Source of the DNA: Vitis vinifera | Taxonomy: Eukaryota > Streptophyta > Magnoliopsida > Vitales > Vitaceae | DNA length: 64,000 nucleotides | Reading direction: 5' to 3' | NCBI RefSeq assembly: GCF_030704535.1 | Contig: NC_081820.1 | Span: 20,835,001 to 20,899,000, forward strand | Shown: positions 52,150-64,000 of the stretch, in pieces | Layout of the letters: each line of letters opens with the position of its first letter | How positions within the stretch are numbered: position 1 is the first letter of the stretch | Made by a program: the position numbers and the translations under genes | Notes under the pieces: generated by a model | What the model was told of the DNA's origin: nothing | The model's database searches: none | The model's input: the letters and a program-made list of their open reading frames with translations, nothing else

Positions 52150-53140
52150 CAATAAGCATTAATACAAGCATATTAATAGAAGAACACAAAAATAAAATGA
52201 TTCATAAAGGTACATGAAATTCTTATGTGGTTTAATCAACTATACTTATATTAACAAATAAAATAAATCATTTCATTATACTATAAAAAAAACATTATAG
52301 GGATAAAAAACAAACACAATTATTAGGTCTCAAAATATCTTATATTTATATTTCGTCATTCTTTATATCTATATCATGAACCATTAGCCCTCTTACTACA
52401 CTAGGTATCTCCATTCTCCCTCACATCTCTATTAATCTCATAGTTTTCACAATTCATCTTCATATCATCTTATAATTTTTTCCCTTCATGACCTAAAAGT
52501 TTTATAAAATTATTTCTACTAAACTACCTTATTCTATAAGGAATTTAATGATAATCACATATGAACTCTAGATATATTCTATATAATAATCTTCTTATAA
52601 AAATTAATATATACGAAGTAAGAATTTGTGACATTTCCAAGTTCCCTTATGAGTTACATTCGTAACTTAATGTCATATTCATGCGATGATATTCTATCTT
52701 TCTAAGAGTACTACCCAATCATCATCATTTCAATGACTCATAGGGTTTCCCTAATCTTAGTCTTTTTGGTTCTTCAGAATGATCGTCACCTCACCCAAGA
52801 CCAGAATGATTATCCTTGCCAAATGAGTCTACATCCATCCTAAAATTCAAAGTGAAATTTATTATTTGCCCATTCCTAATTGTCCCATCTTAAATCAATT
52901 TTTCATTCATCTATGATACACATCTTCCTTTTATTTCTTGCTCTCCTCATGTCCAAGGTCCTGTCATGCACCAAAATTCCCTTCTTAGGTCATCATGAAA
53001 AAACCATTGATTGAACTTTTAACTACAATTCTTTCTACAATCCACTTTTATGTTTTATCCTCTTTACTTTTCCTGAAATCTTCAAATTAGGTTCTTATAG
53101 ACATCTTCAACCAAAGTTCATCCCAACATCTTCAACCAGG
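52150..53140 (-). mobile_element. Second copy of the short non-autonomous LTR element (partial)
   Basis: The LTR-like part (about 52150-52633) aligns with both LTRs at 17264-17805 and 18142-18654 (shared ATATTAATAGAAGAAC, TATATCATGAACC, CCTTCATGACCTA and AATCACATATGA words). The following internal part (to about 53140) matches the internal region there, with the recurring CATCTTCAACCAAAG motif. The right LTR is missing. It is more diverged and therefore probably older or from another subfamily. Confidence 0.6.
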
Positions 53141-53319
53141 CTTTTATATATATATATATATATAATATAAGTTATAATGCAAATTTTAACTATTTTATCC
53201 AATTTTTTTCAAGTATTTACTGAAGTGTCATATATTGCATTTAATACTTTTTAAAAACATTTTAAACCTATTTCAAACTATTAGATGATTATTTATTATC
53301 ATAGATATATGAATATAAT

Positions 53320-56300
53320 TGTAGACCCCCATTTTGGGACTCGGTTTCATGCATTTTTTTGTAGCGCATATTACCAAGTGGAGGGCTCTTAATGAGCCAG
53401 ATGCTGCTTCCTGGTTAGGTGGTCAGTGAATCAGGTAGTGGGTTGGAAATGCAATGGGGTGGAGACACCTGTTGGAGGATATTCAGAAGAGCTTTTGGGC
53501 TGTTAGAGTGGAGTTTGGTTAGGCTTTCAAAGTGTGAGGGCCCCCCCCCCTCCCCTCTCTGACCATGAATCCCGACCAGATGGGACGCGCAGCCAGGAAG
53601 CTGAGGGCTGGATGCCGGCTGCAGCAGGCGTGTAGCAGCAGGGAGAGTGGTTGGGCAAGCCATGCTTGCTGACCAGTGAACAGTAGGGCAGAAGGAGGAT
53701 ACCAAAGAAAAAAAAAGAAGGGGAAAGAAAAGAGGAAAGATACCAAAAAAAAAAAGCAAAGAAAAAGGGCGGAAGAGAAAGGAAGACAAAAGGAGTAAGG
53801 GGGAAAGCATTTTTTTGGAGAGGTAAGAGAAAGATCAGTCAGGTTTGATTATCTCTTACTTTATCTTATCTTATTTTTTTAGGATCACCTTACGTTTCTT
53901 GTTGATATTCAGATGATGTTTTGATTACCTAAGGAGGCAAACCTATTTCTGACTTTTATTTGTTTGATCTTTGTTTTCTCCCGTATGAGTTGTATGTTGG
54001 ATATATTTTGTGTTTGTGTGTTAAGTTCATTGAGATCCTCCCACCAGGCTTTTTTGAAAGCTCTTTTGGTCTTCGTGATGCAGAGCTTGGTTTTAGTGGT
54101 ATTATATCCCCTTATACATTGCTCTGTTCTTCTTCTTTTTTTTGTTCTTTTTCTTTTTCTTCGCTTTTCCCCCCTATTCTTGGCATTTTCTGGAGAGGAG
54201 ATTCGTTAGCTTGAGGGTGAAGCAAAGTAGCAAACTGCCTGGGTATATTTTGCAGAGTGAGCAGGGAAAGAGCTTGTTAGTTCGATCCAGTTTAACTTGT
54301 CCTAGCAAAGGCTTCATGTTCTCATGATGAATAACACAGTTACCACATGCCTACACCTTCTTCACTATTCGCGTCAACCATACCCACTTCCTCACTTAAA
54401 CTTGCAGGAATCAAGCATCCTCCACCACGCCCATTTTCCTCTCATTCATTCTCCATCCTACTCCCTCACTTACATGGAGTCTCACGGGTGCATGCTATCC
54501 TTCACTCCTTCACATACCCATTAAAACCAGTCACCCAAGCCTCCATATCCATACAACCCACCAAACTCGTTTCTCTCTCTCCCTTGCACATGCAGACGGC
54601 CTCCCTTGCGACGCGCGACATAGCTCATTCCACCCGGGGGAGAATCCTGTCCGGCTGACATTCCACCTTCTTCGGATGTCTCACATCCGGAATCCTGTCT
54701 GGCTGACATTCCACTTTCTTCGGATGTCTCACATCCGGAATCCTGTCCGGCCGACATTCCACTTTCTTCGGATGTCTCACATCCGGAATCCATTCCACCT
54801 TCTCCAGATGTCTCACATCCGGAATCCTGTCCGGCTGACATTCCACCTTCTCCGGATGTCTCACATCCGGAATCCTACCCGGCCAACATTCCACCTTCTG
54901 CGAATGTCTCACATCCGGAATCCTATCCGGCCGACATTCCACCTTCTCCGGAAGTCTCACATTTGGAATCCTGTCCGGCCGACATTCCACCTTCTCCGGA
55001 TGTCTCACATCCGAAATCCTATCCGACCGACATTCCACTTTCTCCGAAAGTCTCACATCCGGAATCCTGTCCGACCGACATTCCACCTCCTCCGGATGTC
55101 TCACATCCGGAATCCTGTCCGACATTCCACCTTCTCCAGATAACCCACATCCGGAATTCTGTCCGGCCTGCGTTCCACCTTCCTCGCATATTTCGCATCC
55201 GGCGCTTGACGCCGGATAGGAGAGGGGGTGATTCAACTTCCCCCGTCAGACATGTCCGGATCCTCTGATGGCGCTTACCCGGAGAGCATCCGCAGCCGAC
55301 AATTCAAATTCCCCGAACAGCTTGACTCGTCAGACACTCGCGATTCGTTGAATCCATTTCCGCCCAGAATTAAAAATAAAAATAAAAAAAAAGCAAACTT
55401 CGATAATACTGACGACCAAATCTCCTGAACTGTCACTCTCTCTATGTTTCATCCTTATTTGTTTTTTCTATGAATAATCTCTCATACTCCTATTTCTTAC
55501 ATCTTTTTCAAATTCAAGATTTTAAATAGTTTTCCAATCCCTAAACCCTTTCAATAATTTTAGTTTTTTTAAATTCTCATCCTTAGGGTTTTAGGTCCTA
55601 AAAATCACATTTTTAATAAAAATTGGTTACCACTTTCTTTCTGGCAAGCCATTTTCGCACCTCCTCTATTTTAAAAATGTTTTGAAATAAGCAAAGAATC
55701 AAAATTTGTAATTCTGAATAAAGGAATTTAAGGATTTGGTCCATGCAAAAATAATCGGGCTTTGGTGGGGGCCCCACATACATGATCTTATGATCGATTG
55801 ATTGATCTGATTGGTTGAGTTGATTATCATACATGATTTATTTATCCTGCTCTCTGACATGCGTGTTATTATTCCCTAATTGTGCACTAACCTCACTTCT
55901 TGATAGCGCATTGTGGCTCGTCACCCAGGTACGTATCTATTCCCATTCTGGTATTTCTATATGCATGTTTTGATTCTCATATGTGCATGATAGTTCAGAG
56001 TATTCATTGATTTCCTCATCAATTATCATGATTGCTTCATTTTAATAGTAGAAACCCGATTTTAGGGGCTTAGAGGGGTGCTACGGTTTTCACCGTACCT
56101 TCCCGATAAGTAACCTGACCTCTAAACCTGATTCGATTTTTCACAGACCACCTCTTCCAAAACAAAGAGTCACACTTAGGGTTTTTCTTTCTTATTTTGT
56201 TTACCCTTTAAAAATAAAACAAAAATAAGTGGCGACTCCAAGTCATTTTCTTAATCAATAAAAATCAATTTTTCAAATAAAAATTGAGTTTCGCCATCGA

Positions 56301-56335
56301 GTGGGAAACGCATGAGCCGAAATGCGTAGTCCACA
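53320..56335 (+). mobile_element. Solo LTR of a Tat/Ogre-type Ty3/gypsy element
   Basis: Begins TGTAGACCCCCATTTTGGG and ends GCGTAGTCCACA. The flanks are ATAAT and AAAAT, a 4-of-5 match to a target duplication. The 3' part carries the phrases CCCGATAAGTAACCTGACC, AAGTGGCGACTCCAAGTC and CATCGAGTGGGAAACGCATG that I recognise as the conserved end of plant Tat/Ogre LTRs. No internal region or partner LTR lies nearby, so this is a solo LTR left by recombination. At 3.0 kb it is large, as usual for this clade. It contains a 48-bp minisatellite. Age moderate, judged from the near-match of the flanks. Confidence 0.75.
54642..55192. repeat. 48-bp minisatellite inside the solo LTR
   Basis: About eleven units with the core GGATGTCTCACATCCGGAAT followed by a CTGTCCGGCCGACATTCCAC-like half. 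Each unit contains a small palindrome (GGATGT..ACATCC). Because 48 is a multiple of three, frames stay open on both strands: 203 codons on the minus strand with a 16-residue repeat RIPDVRHPEKVECRPD, and 155 on the plus strand. One unit is shortened by 12 bases and one by 4. The open frames are a by-product of the repeat period and not a gene. Confidence 0.9.
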
Positions 56336-57294
56336 AAAATAAAATTAAATATTAATATTATGTAAGCAAATGGGAAAATGTATAGAATTATTTATTTTTA
56401 AAATTAATATTAGGTAAAGCATCATAAATTTAAAATACAACCTATATTGAATTTATCCTTCAATATGAAAAAAAAAATACATTTATATGTACATATATAC
56501 ATATATATAAAAATACATGAATATGAATTTATTTATTTATTATCCACAATACATGATATAAATTTATTTTTCATTTATTAATGTAGAGAGTTACTGATAA
56601 ACTCTTTTGTATAAAAATTTTCTATTATGTTTTTAAAAATATTTAGAAAAATTATGTTTAAAATTTTTTTCTATTATATTTTTGTAAAATATTTAAAAAG
56701 GTATATTTTATTATCTGAAATATATAAAATGATATAATAGATCATTTAATTAAAAATATGATATTAATTGATCAATATATAAACAAATATATCAATATAT
56801 TATCCTATAATAGGATTATATTAATAGAAAATATGTAATAATATATTATTTTTTATGTTTCTTTTAATTATTTTATAATTTTTATAATTAATTTAGTTTT
56901 TATTCTTATAAATGAGATTTATTTTACAAGTTATATATTTTTTTAATTCAGGACTTTTAATCAGTACTTCAAACAAATTCATAAAAGTTATGGTAATTTT
57001 AATTATAATAATTTAGTGTTTTAAAATTAATATCAATAATTTAATATTCAAAAATCATTTTTAAGTTTTAATAATTAATCTACTGTTGTTTTTTAAATCA
57101 CTCTTTCAATAAATAAGAAAAAATATTAAAATATTAACATAAATCATCTAAAAATTTCTGATAGTAATTTAATTTTAAACGCATTCTTATTCTCATGAAT
57201 AGTAAAATAATAAAATAAGAATAAAGATAATTAGTAATAAATATTTCAAAATAAATTTGAAATTTATTTCTTTATAAAATAACGTCAATTAGAG
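56336..57294. other. AT-rich intergenic DNA
   Basis: Very AT-rich, dense in stops in all frames. No gene, repeat boundary or RNA gene is recognised. Confidence 0.5.
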
Positions 57295-57510
57295 GAAAAT
57301 TTAAGGGAAAAGTCGAATTTGATTTACTATTATGAAAATATATGAAAAAAAAAAACCCTAAATTTTTTAAATTAGTATTATCTTCGTTTATTTAAAAACA
57401 ATTTAAAATACATACACTTTTTAACGAATCAACTAATTATTCCCAAAAATGTCATTTTACTTGTCATGTCATTCAAATCAATTGATAATTAGACTCCATT
57501 TCTTTTAATA

Positions 57511-57559
<49 letters not shown>

Positions 57560-58327
57560 TGTTATTTTATTATTTGGGATTTTTTTCTAGAAACAAACAC
57601 CTCGTGGAATTCTTATTTTAGTTTCCTAAAAATTTAGAAAATATTGTGCAAAAAAAATCCTATTTAATAAGATTAATATTTTTTTATTTCCTAGAATTTG
57701 AAGAGAAAATATTGTCAAACAAAGCTTATTTAATCATAATTACCAATTCAAAAAGTAATAAGTTTCTTTATTAAATAATAAATAATACATTTAATAATAT
57801 ATATTTATTTTAATTATGATTAATTTATTTAATATAAAATAATTATTTATTTATTTTTATATTATATATCAAAGTACGACCATATTATAAAACATTTTAT
57901 ATTTGAAAAACTCTTACAACACATTTTATTCTCTATTATATTAAACAATTATTAATATTATATAACAAATACAAATTTATTATTGTTTTATTTATTACCA
58001 AGAATATGAATTTATTTTTAACTTATTAATACTAGAATAAACATTTTTTTTTCTCTTTCAAATCCCTAATTTATAATGTTTCTAGAGAAAAAAGAATTTT
58101 TTAAATAATAAAAAAACAATAATAATAAAATATCTAAAAGGAAAGGAAACATCTACATGACAAGTAAATGGATATTTTTTTAAATAATTGGATGATTCAT
58201 TAAAAAGGGTATGTATTTCAAATTATTTTAAAATATATGAAAATAATACTAATTTAAAAAATTTAAATTCTTTTTTTCATATATTTTCATATTAATGAAT
58301 CAAATCCCACTTTTCCCAAAAATTAAT
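57295..58327. mobile_element. 1-kb element with long terminal inverted repeats
   Basis: Left arm (about 57295-57590) and right arm (about 58050-58327) are inverted copies. Shared words include GGGAAAAGT, TATGAAAATATATGAAAAAA, TTAAATTAGTATTAT, TTACTTGTCATG and TTTCTAGAAACA. Arms approach 280-300 bp with scattered differences, around an AT-rich centre of about 460 bp without coding capacity. Long inverted repeats of this kind suggest a Mutator-type or foldback MITE. A target duplication could not be read. Confidence 0.7.
57512..57559. repeat. ATT trinucleotide microsatellite
   Basis: An uninterrupted TTA/ATT run within the left arm of the long inverted-repeat element. The corresponding place in the right arm holds only a few units, so it expanded after insertion. 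Confidence 0.85.
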
Positions 58328-58717
58328 ATATAAATATACTACAATTTTGAATCACAAAATCAATCCATGCAAAATAATGTTCATCACTTTAATCAACACT
58401 CAAAAACTAAATGCTTCATAAGAATGATGAAAGAAATAGAGACCATTGAAGAGAAGCATTAAACGCAAATCCGTCAAAGTGAAATGCTACACTAGAGAAT
58501 GTTGAAGAGAAAAAAAAAAAGTAAAAACTCAATACAAAATCAAATGATGAGAAAGTGACGTGAGATAAATAAAAGTTCAATGCCCTACGGGTTGAAAATA
58601 GGGGATAAAGTTAAAATACATTAAATATGAAGTTGAAAAGAGATAGAATTCTTATAGTTGGAATGAAAAGACATTAAGAGATACGAATTGAAAATCACTT
58701 AGGTGAAAAGAATAAGG
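58328..58717. other. AT-rich spacer
   Basis: No coding signal and no repeat recognised. Confidence 0.45.
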
Positions 58718-58928
58718 TGGTATTTATTTTTTGATTAAATAAAAAAAATTAAATTTTTTTTTTATTTAATTAAAAATATCTCATTAATATTAACCCATAT
58801 AATTAAAATAAACTTGTTATCAATAAATTTAGTTTAATTATATCGATTAATGTTAATGAATTATTTTTACCTGAATAAAAAAAATCAAATATTTTAACTT
58901 TTTCTATTCAACCAAAAAACAAATACCA
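58718..58928. mobile_element. Small MITE with inverted ends TGGTATTTATTTTTTG
   Basis: The left end TGGTATTTATTTTTTGATT is matched by the inverse of the right end AACCAAAAAACAAATACCA over about 20-30 bases. The element is about 210 bp and non-coding. No clear target duplication. Confidence 0.6.
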
Positions 58929-60910
58929 TATAATTCTTTAAATCTCTTACTTTAATGATTTCACAACTATTTGCATGTTTTAATAAAATTCTATAAATAA
59001 ATAAATAAAAAAGTTGTGAATCTATTTTAAAATATATATATATTTTTTTCAAAATCATCCGTTAAAAATACAATTTTATTACAAAATTATAGAGATTTTA
59101 GTGAGATGAAAAATATTACCTTTTTGATGACTAATTTTTTTTTATGTTTATTATTTAAATTTTTTTCATAATTCAAATAGAAGTTAATAAATCCTAGATT
59201 TGAAATTTATAAAATATGAATGATATTTGTGTATAATTTTTAATTAATAAACTGATAAAACGAGAAAGAATGGTCAAAAGTAAAATAAAAATACAAAGAA
59301 TAAAATTATAAGTAAATTATGATAATTTTTTTAAGAGAATACATGAAGAATAAAAATATAAAATACATGAAGGGTTTAATAAATAGATTAGTTATGAAAT
59401 ATTATTATTTTTAATTAAATTATAATAATATTTTCAAAGAGAAACATTATCTAAACCAGAATTTTAAGTTGTTTCATAGGTTTACATTTTTAGAAATAGA
59501 AAAAATTAATAATCTATTTTTGTAATCCTAAAATTTTGATAATAATATTTAACTTTTCATATTAAAATTATTTTAATTGAATTATGATAATTTTTTTAAA
59601 GATAAACATTATCTAAATTTAATTATTATTATTATTATTATTATTATTATCATTATTATTATTTCTCTATAAATTCTTTACCGTATTTTTTGTTGTGTAA
59701 TTAACATTATCCGATTTTCCTCCATTGGATTCAGTAATTTTATAAAATATTTTTAATATTTAAAAAAAAAATTAAATATTAATAATATTAAAAACACTTC
59801 CACTAATTATTATCGAATGCGATTAAAAGTGATAACAAACCTTAACCATGGAAAACAAAGGCTATTGGGTCCAACTAAGGGCCCTGGATTTGCAAATCAA
59901 TTGCTAAAGAATTGAGGTTCAGTTGCCCTAACTCGATACTTGTTTTTTTTTTATGGGCCAAAAATTAAATTTGATGCGTGTATAGATTAGACTATAACTT
60001 TACAACTTAGCGTAGATGTAGCTTTACGATCAAGTATAGATGTGCTTGCGGTTATGCAGCTCAACTACTCATATGTAAACATCAAAATGTTATTTCATTA
60101 TCAAATTATTGTTAGAACATATAAAATCATTTTTTTATTATTACATATAATTAAAAAATATGTTCCGCCTTTAAAATTGATAAATAAATAAATAAGATGG
60201 TATCAAAAATATTTAGAGTTTGTTTAATAATATTTTTATTCCAAATGGTTTATATTGTTTTGAGAAATCATCCTAAGGGATTTTTCAAAATTTTAAAAGT
60301 ATTTTTTAAACTTTTCAAATATTTTATTTTTAAAAAAAATTATTTTTTTAAATTAAAAATATTTTTATAAATACTGTTAAACAAACTCTTAATATTTATA
60401 AAAATTTAATATATAATTAAAAAATAATTTATATTTTCCATTTTGAAAAATAAAAATAGGATGATAGAAAAATCAGTTCCAAAATTATTTTCAAAACTTT
60501 AATTTGAAAAAAAAATTAAGAAAACAAAAAGGTAATAAAATATACCTTCATTGGTAAAACTGCTTCAAATAATTTTGGAATTTTTTTCAGAAACATAGAA
60601 TAAGATAATATTTTCTCATTTTATTCTTAATTAAAGTCTAGATATTTATGACTATATTATCATATATGAGCAATAAAGAGAGACATTTAATGAAAAGTGA
60701 CAATTATGACTCCCTTAATTAATGAATTAAGGCTATTAAAAATATCACAAAACCCTCAAAAATAGTAAAATTGTTCATGTAAAATTACTAAAAAGTCCCA
60801 AGACTAAAAAAAAAGGGATTTCATATATTGAAAAAAAAAAAGAGAGAGAGATAATTCTTAAAAAAAATTCAAAATAAATAATTATGTTCCTACGTTGTCC
60901 AACATCCAAA
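58929..60910. other. AT-rich intergenic DNA
   Basis: No gene seen. An ATT run lies at about 59622-59660. Other T- and A-rich tracts occur throughout. Confidence 0.5.
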
Positions 60911-60914
60911 GCTG

Positions 60915-60939
60915 GCGCGTGTTTTAAACTCACACGCGT
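60915..60939. promoter_or_regulatory. Two CGCG boxes upstream of the IQD gene
   Basis: GCGCGT at 60915-60920 and ACGCGT at 60934-60939 fit the VCGCGB consensus bound by calmodulin-binding CAMTA factors. They lie about 30-55 bases before the TATA box in otherwise AT-rich DNA. Function is inferred from the motif alone. Confidence 0.45.
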
Positions 60940-60970
60940 CGTCTCCCCTTGTACTGTTCGTTCTCTCTTG

Positions 60971-60977
60971 TATATAA
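60971..60977 (+). promoter_or_regulatory. TATA box of the IQD gene
   Basis: TATATAA about 88 bases before the ATG, followed by a pyrimidine-rich CTCTCCTCTC leader typical of plant 5' ends. Confidence 0.6.
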
Positions 60978-61058
60978 CCTCTCCTCTCTCTTCTAAAAGT
61001 ACCAGTTTCTTTAACGAAAATACTAAAAACCCAGTGGCTACATCCTCAGGCGATAACA

Positions 61059-64000
61059 ATGGGCAAAAATTCCAGATGGTTCCGGCGACTGTTTTCCGGA
61101 AAAAAGTCAAAGAGCTCGCCGGCGGCGGAGTCTGTTGGGTCAGACTCAAAGCAGGCGAAGAACAAGAAGAAATGGAGCATCCTCGGATCTGGAAACGCAG
61201 AAGAAATTAAGGAGGAGCCGTCGAAGGAGGTCGAGACCCGAATATCGTGTGCAGAGCCCCAGTCAGGTTCACAAGTGGACGCGAGCAGGCACGCCATAAC
61301 TGTGGCGGCGGCGGCCGCAGCGGTGGCCCAGGCTGCTGTAGCGGCGGCACAGGCGGCAGCGGAGGTTGTGCGGCTCACGAATAGAGGGAAGTGTAGCGGG
61401 AGCGGCGGCCGGCGGATGGACGTTGCAGCGGTTATAATACAGTCTGCTTTCAGAGGCTACCTGGTAATCATGAATATTTTTATTTCCTACAATGCCCTTA
61501 GATTTTGGAATTAATTACGTTACTTTACTTTACTTTAATGCATGGCTGTGTTGTTGGATGTTTGATTTGATGACTTAATCATTGTGAGCTTTCTTCTTCA
61601 CATGACATTACATGAGGAAATGTGTAATTTTATTTTTTTTAAATTAAAAATATAATTTTATTTAAAATTTTCTTTATTTAGATATAATTGCTATTACTAC
61701 GTACTGACGGCAACGAGGATTTTGAAATGATAAGGATCGATATGAATATATTTCGTATTTTTATTTTTAAATAAAAAATAATAATAACCTTATGTAAGAT
61801 ACAAAAATTTGAAAAAGTTGTGGTTTTAAAAACTATTTAAAATATTAAATCATCAGTAAAATTTTATCATCTCAAAATTTCAAATTTTTTTAAAGTGATT
61901 TTTAAAGGCATTAAATAAATCTTCTTCTTCTTTTTGTAAATACTCTATTTTTATATAAACTTTTTTATTTCAAAAACAAATATATATCCAAATTAACAAA
62001 TACTAAATGTTTTTTAATGTACATGAACAAATCCTGTTTTAAAAAATAGTTATTTATTCTTAAAAATAAAAAATAGAATATTTTTATTAATTTTATAATA
62101 ACTGTTTTAAAAAATAATTATATAAATATAAAAAATAATTAAAAATAAAATAATACATATAAAAGTTATTTTAAAAATATTTTAGGTTGTTAAATAGATT
62201 TTTATTTTATAAAACATTAAAAACAAATTTTAAAAATTGTATTCAAAAACCATTTTGGAAAACGACTACCAAACTATAATTTTATTTTAAAATTTGAAGG
62301 TGAATTATAATTTATATTTCATGTGAGATAGTTTGAAAAAGAATGTGAAGTACTAGTCCTTGTATGAAACAAAGTAAATAAATATGACAAGAATTGTAAG
62401 TCGGTGTGTAATTTCATTTGGAAGAAAAGGCATAATTCTTGGTGGTTGAGGGTCATTATTAGTCTTAGCTTTGAATTTGGTAAGAAAAGAAAGGAGATTT
62501 GGAAGGTGGTGGGGGCACTCATTTGTAGTGATGTGTGTTTTCTGCATCAAAGACTAGTCATTTCCTATTGTCCACGGCACACTCTTGCATCATCTATTTA
62601 TTTCAACATTTTGAGGTCCATTTATTATGTCTCTCTACACCTCTTTCCTTCTACCAATCCAATTAGAATCATTAAGGTCATACCCAAAAATAATACAAAC
62701 ATTTCTCTAAGATGTGGTTGGGATATCTTTTAGGACTTTTTCCATTCTTTTGTCACCCAAGGGGGCTTTGGCCTTTGGGGTTTGCAAAAATGAAGTGGAG
62801 ACCTTTTTTGATTGTTCCACCTACCATGAATAGATTTGGGTAGGACTAGATGCTTTGGCCCCACCTAATTTGTATTAGTCCTTAGTGCTTCAAACCAAAT
62901 ATTTAGAGTAAAATGGAATGGAATGGAATGGTAGTATAGATTTTAATTCCATGGCATGTTTGGAAATGGGAAGTGTTGATCATATCTGCAGTGATTATGG
63001 CATTAAAAGTGGCTTTAGGGTTATTGGGTGTAGTTATTTGTAAAGTCTGTCTCACCAAATTCAGTCTTGTCATGCTATGCCTTTCCTGCTTTCCTTTCTT
63101 TTACAATGCAAAGGCATCTCCTCCTGCTTTTCTCTAGTGGTTTTGGGCTTGTAAAGGGCAAAAGTTACACTGATTTAGTAAGAAAAATGCATACAAATTC
63201 TCAACCAAATAATAGGTATGTGTCTTTTGGGCACTTGAATCATTGAATGTGGCCTTACCCACCCATGCCAGTTTTTGGAAAAGCACTTATTTCACCTCCC
63301 CTTTTGAGACTGGATTCAGTACTTCTGGGCATTGGTTATTTCTGCAGCTAAGTTTTTGGCATCATATCTCTCTTTTACCTGCCCAAATTTGAACTCTGCC
63401 ATCTACCCGCCATGAATTCATATCCAAAAACCATATTTATTGCAAAAAGAAAAAAAAAAGTTTTCATTGGTCACAAATTTGTTACATGAAGATCTAAATT
63501 TAATTAGGGTATAACAATGCTAGTTTTAAAGTCATGAATGGTCATCCAAATGAAAATTCTTAGAACAGACGATGTCGAGTCGTTGGTGCCCATCAATTAG
63601 TTTTTAAATGAAATGATTTTAATTTTATTTTAGTATTAGTTTATTTAACATATAGCAATGTCAATTTCAAGGTCAAAAATGGGTTACCCGAATGATAATT
63701 CTTAGAACAAATAAATGGGGTGTGATATTAAACATTGTATTAAGTTTAATCTATTGTCGTTGAATATCAATTGATTTTTATATTGAACCGTCAAAGTCTT
63801 ATAATGTCATTTAGTATATTTCTTACATCAAACAAAGGGATATGATATATAATATTATAAAAGATTTAATCAATCAGATTTGGAATGAGATGGTCAAAAC
63901 TTTTCATATTAGTTTTGAACAGTTTTGATCTCTAAGGGGAAAAGGGTGATCTGATTATTTGGGATAATGTGTAGGCAAGGAGGGCACTGAAGGCACTGAA
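61059..64000 (+). CDS. IQ-domain (IQD) calmodulin-binding protein, 5' part only
   Basis: Exon 1 (61059-61463, 135 codons) ends in phase 0 after FRGYL at a GTAATC donor. Exon 2 begins at 63975 after TGTAG with ARRALKAL and runs off the window. The basic N-terminus (MGKNSRWFRRLFSGKKSK), the RHAITVAAAAAAV and AAVAAAQAAAEVVRLT helix, and an IQ motif assembled across the splice (IIQSAFRGYL then ARRALKAL) are diagnostic of plant IQD proteins. These bind calmodulin and act as scaffolds at microtubules, the plasma membrane or the nucleus. The intron position inside the IQ motif is the one conserved in this family. The member is closest to the IQD25/26 group from memory. The first intron is long (2511 bp). 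The DUF4005 C-terminus is outside the window. Confidence 0.92.
61464..63974 (+). other. Intron 1 of the IQD gene
   Basis: GT-AG intron without a recognised gene inside. The first 900 bases are very AT-rich; from about 62350 on the composition is more balanced. A 109-codon frame (62404-62733) has no family resemblance. A GGAATGGAATGGAATGG microrepeat lies at about 62915. Confidence 0.75.

Noticed and set aside
53415-53810. 131-codon minus-strand frame rich in Leu/Phe/Pro
   Set aside because: It comes from a purine-rich stretch (GAAAAAGAAGG) within the solo LTR and has no domain.
54625-55236. 203-codon minus-strand frame with 16-residue repeats
   Set aside because: It arises from a 48-bp minisatellite whose period is a multiple of three. 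The opposite strand is open as well, and it lies inside a solo LTR.
62404-62733. 109-codon frame in the IQD intron
   Set aside because: No domain and no splice support, overlapped by minus-strand frames, and located within a well-supported intron.

Overview
The window looks like nuclear DNA of a woody eudicot. Grapevine (Vitis) is my best guess, from recall of its gene and repeat families, with no database check. It is AT-rich and intron-rich, and crowded with transposable elements. Six host genes are supported; one of them runs off the right edge.

Layout. 1-10.4 kb: an old Ty3/gypsy chromovirus on the minus strand (770-9805), bounded by 2.2-kb LTRs and a 5-bp target duplication. 10.4-13.7 kb: a complete six-exon Golgi-type methyltransferase of the PMT15 type. 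14.66-15.05 kb: a small secreted eight-cysteine protein of the FIL1/A9 anther type. 15-22.4 kb: no host gene, but a short non-autonomous LTR element, a Ty1/copia 3' end and a tandem pair of foldback MITEs.

22479-34985 is the most striking feature: one 12.5-kb hAT DNA transposon. It has 12-bp perfect terminal inverted repeats, a perfect 8-bp target duplication (TACATGGT) and GC-rich subterminal arrays. It carries an uninterrupted three-exon transposase (671 aa) and a cargo of host gene fragments that kept their introns: ABCB transporter, peroxisomal citrate synthase, chloroplast PII (GLB1), a plant-specific TIGR01589-type protein and a CLU/REC-type TPR protein. All lie in the same direction as the transposase. 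The ABCB and citrate synthase pieces are joined in frame inside one exon.

35.2-47.6 kb: five tandem repeats of about 250 bp lead into the first of two tandem CYP87-like P450 genes (36519-38928 and 44132-47608). Both have nine exons with seven internal exons of identical length. Between and after them lie AT-rich repeats, an LTR-derived non-coding sequence and a Ty1/copia fossil. 50.9-56.3 kb: a small hAT MITE, a second copy of the short LTR family and a 3-kb solo LTR of Tat/Ogre type with an internal 48-bp minisatellite. 56.3-61 kb: AT-rich DNA with two foldback elements. 61059 onward: the first exon and start of the second exon of a calmodulin-binding IQD protein, split by a 2.5-kb intron.

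The host genes look like independent units. Only the two P450s form a cluster, made by tandem duplication.
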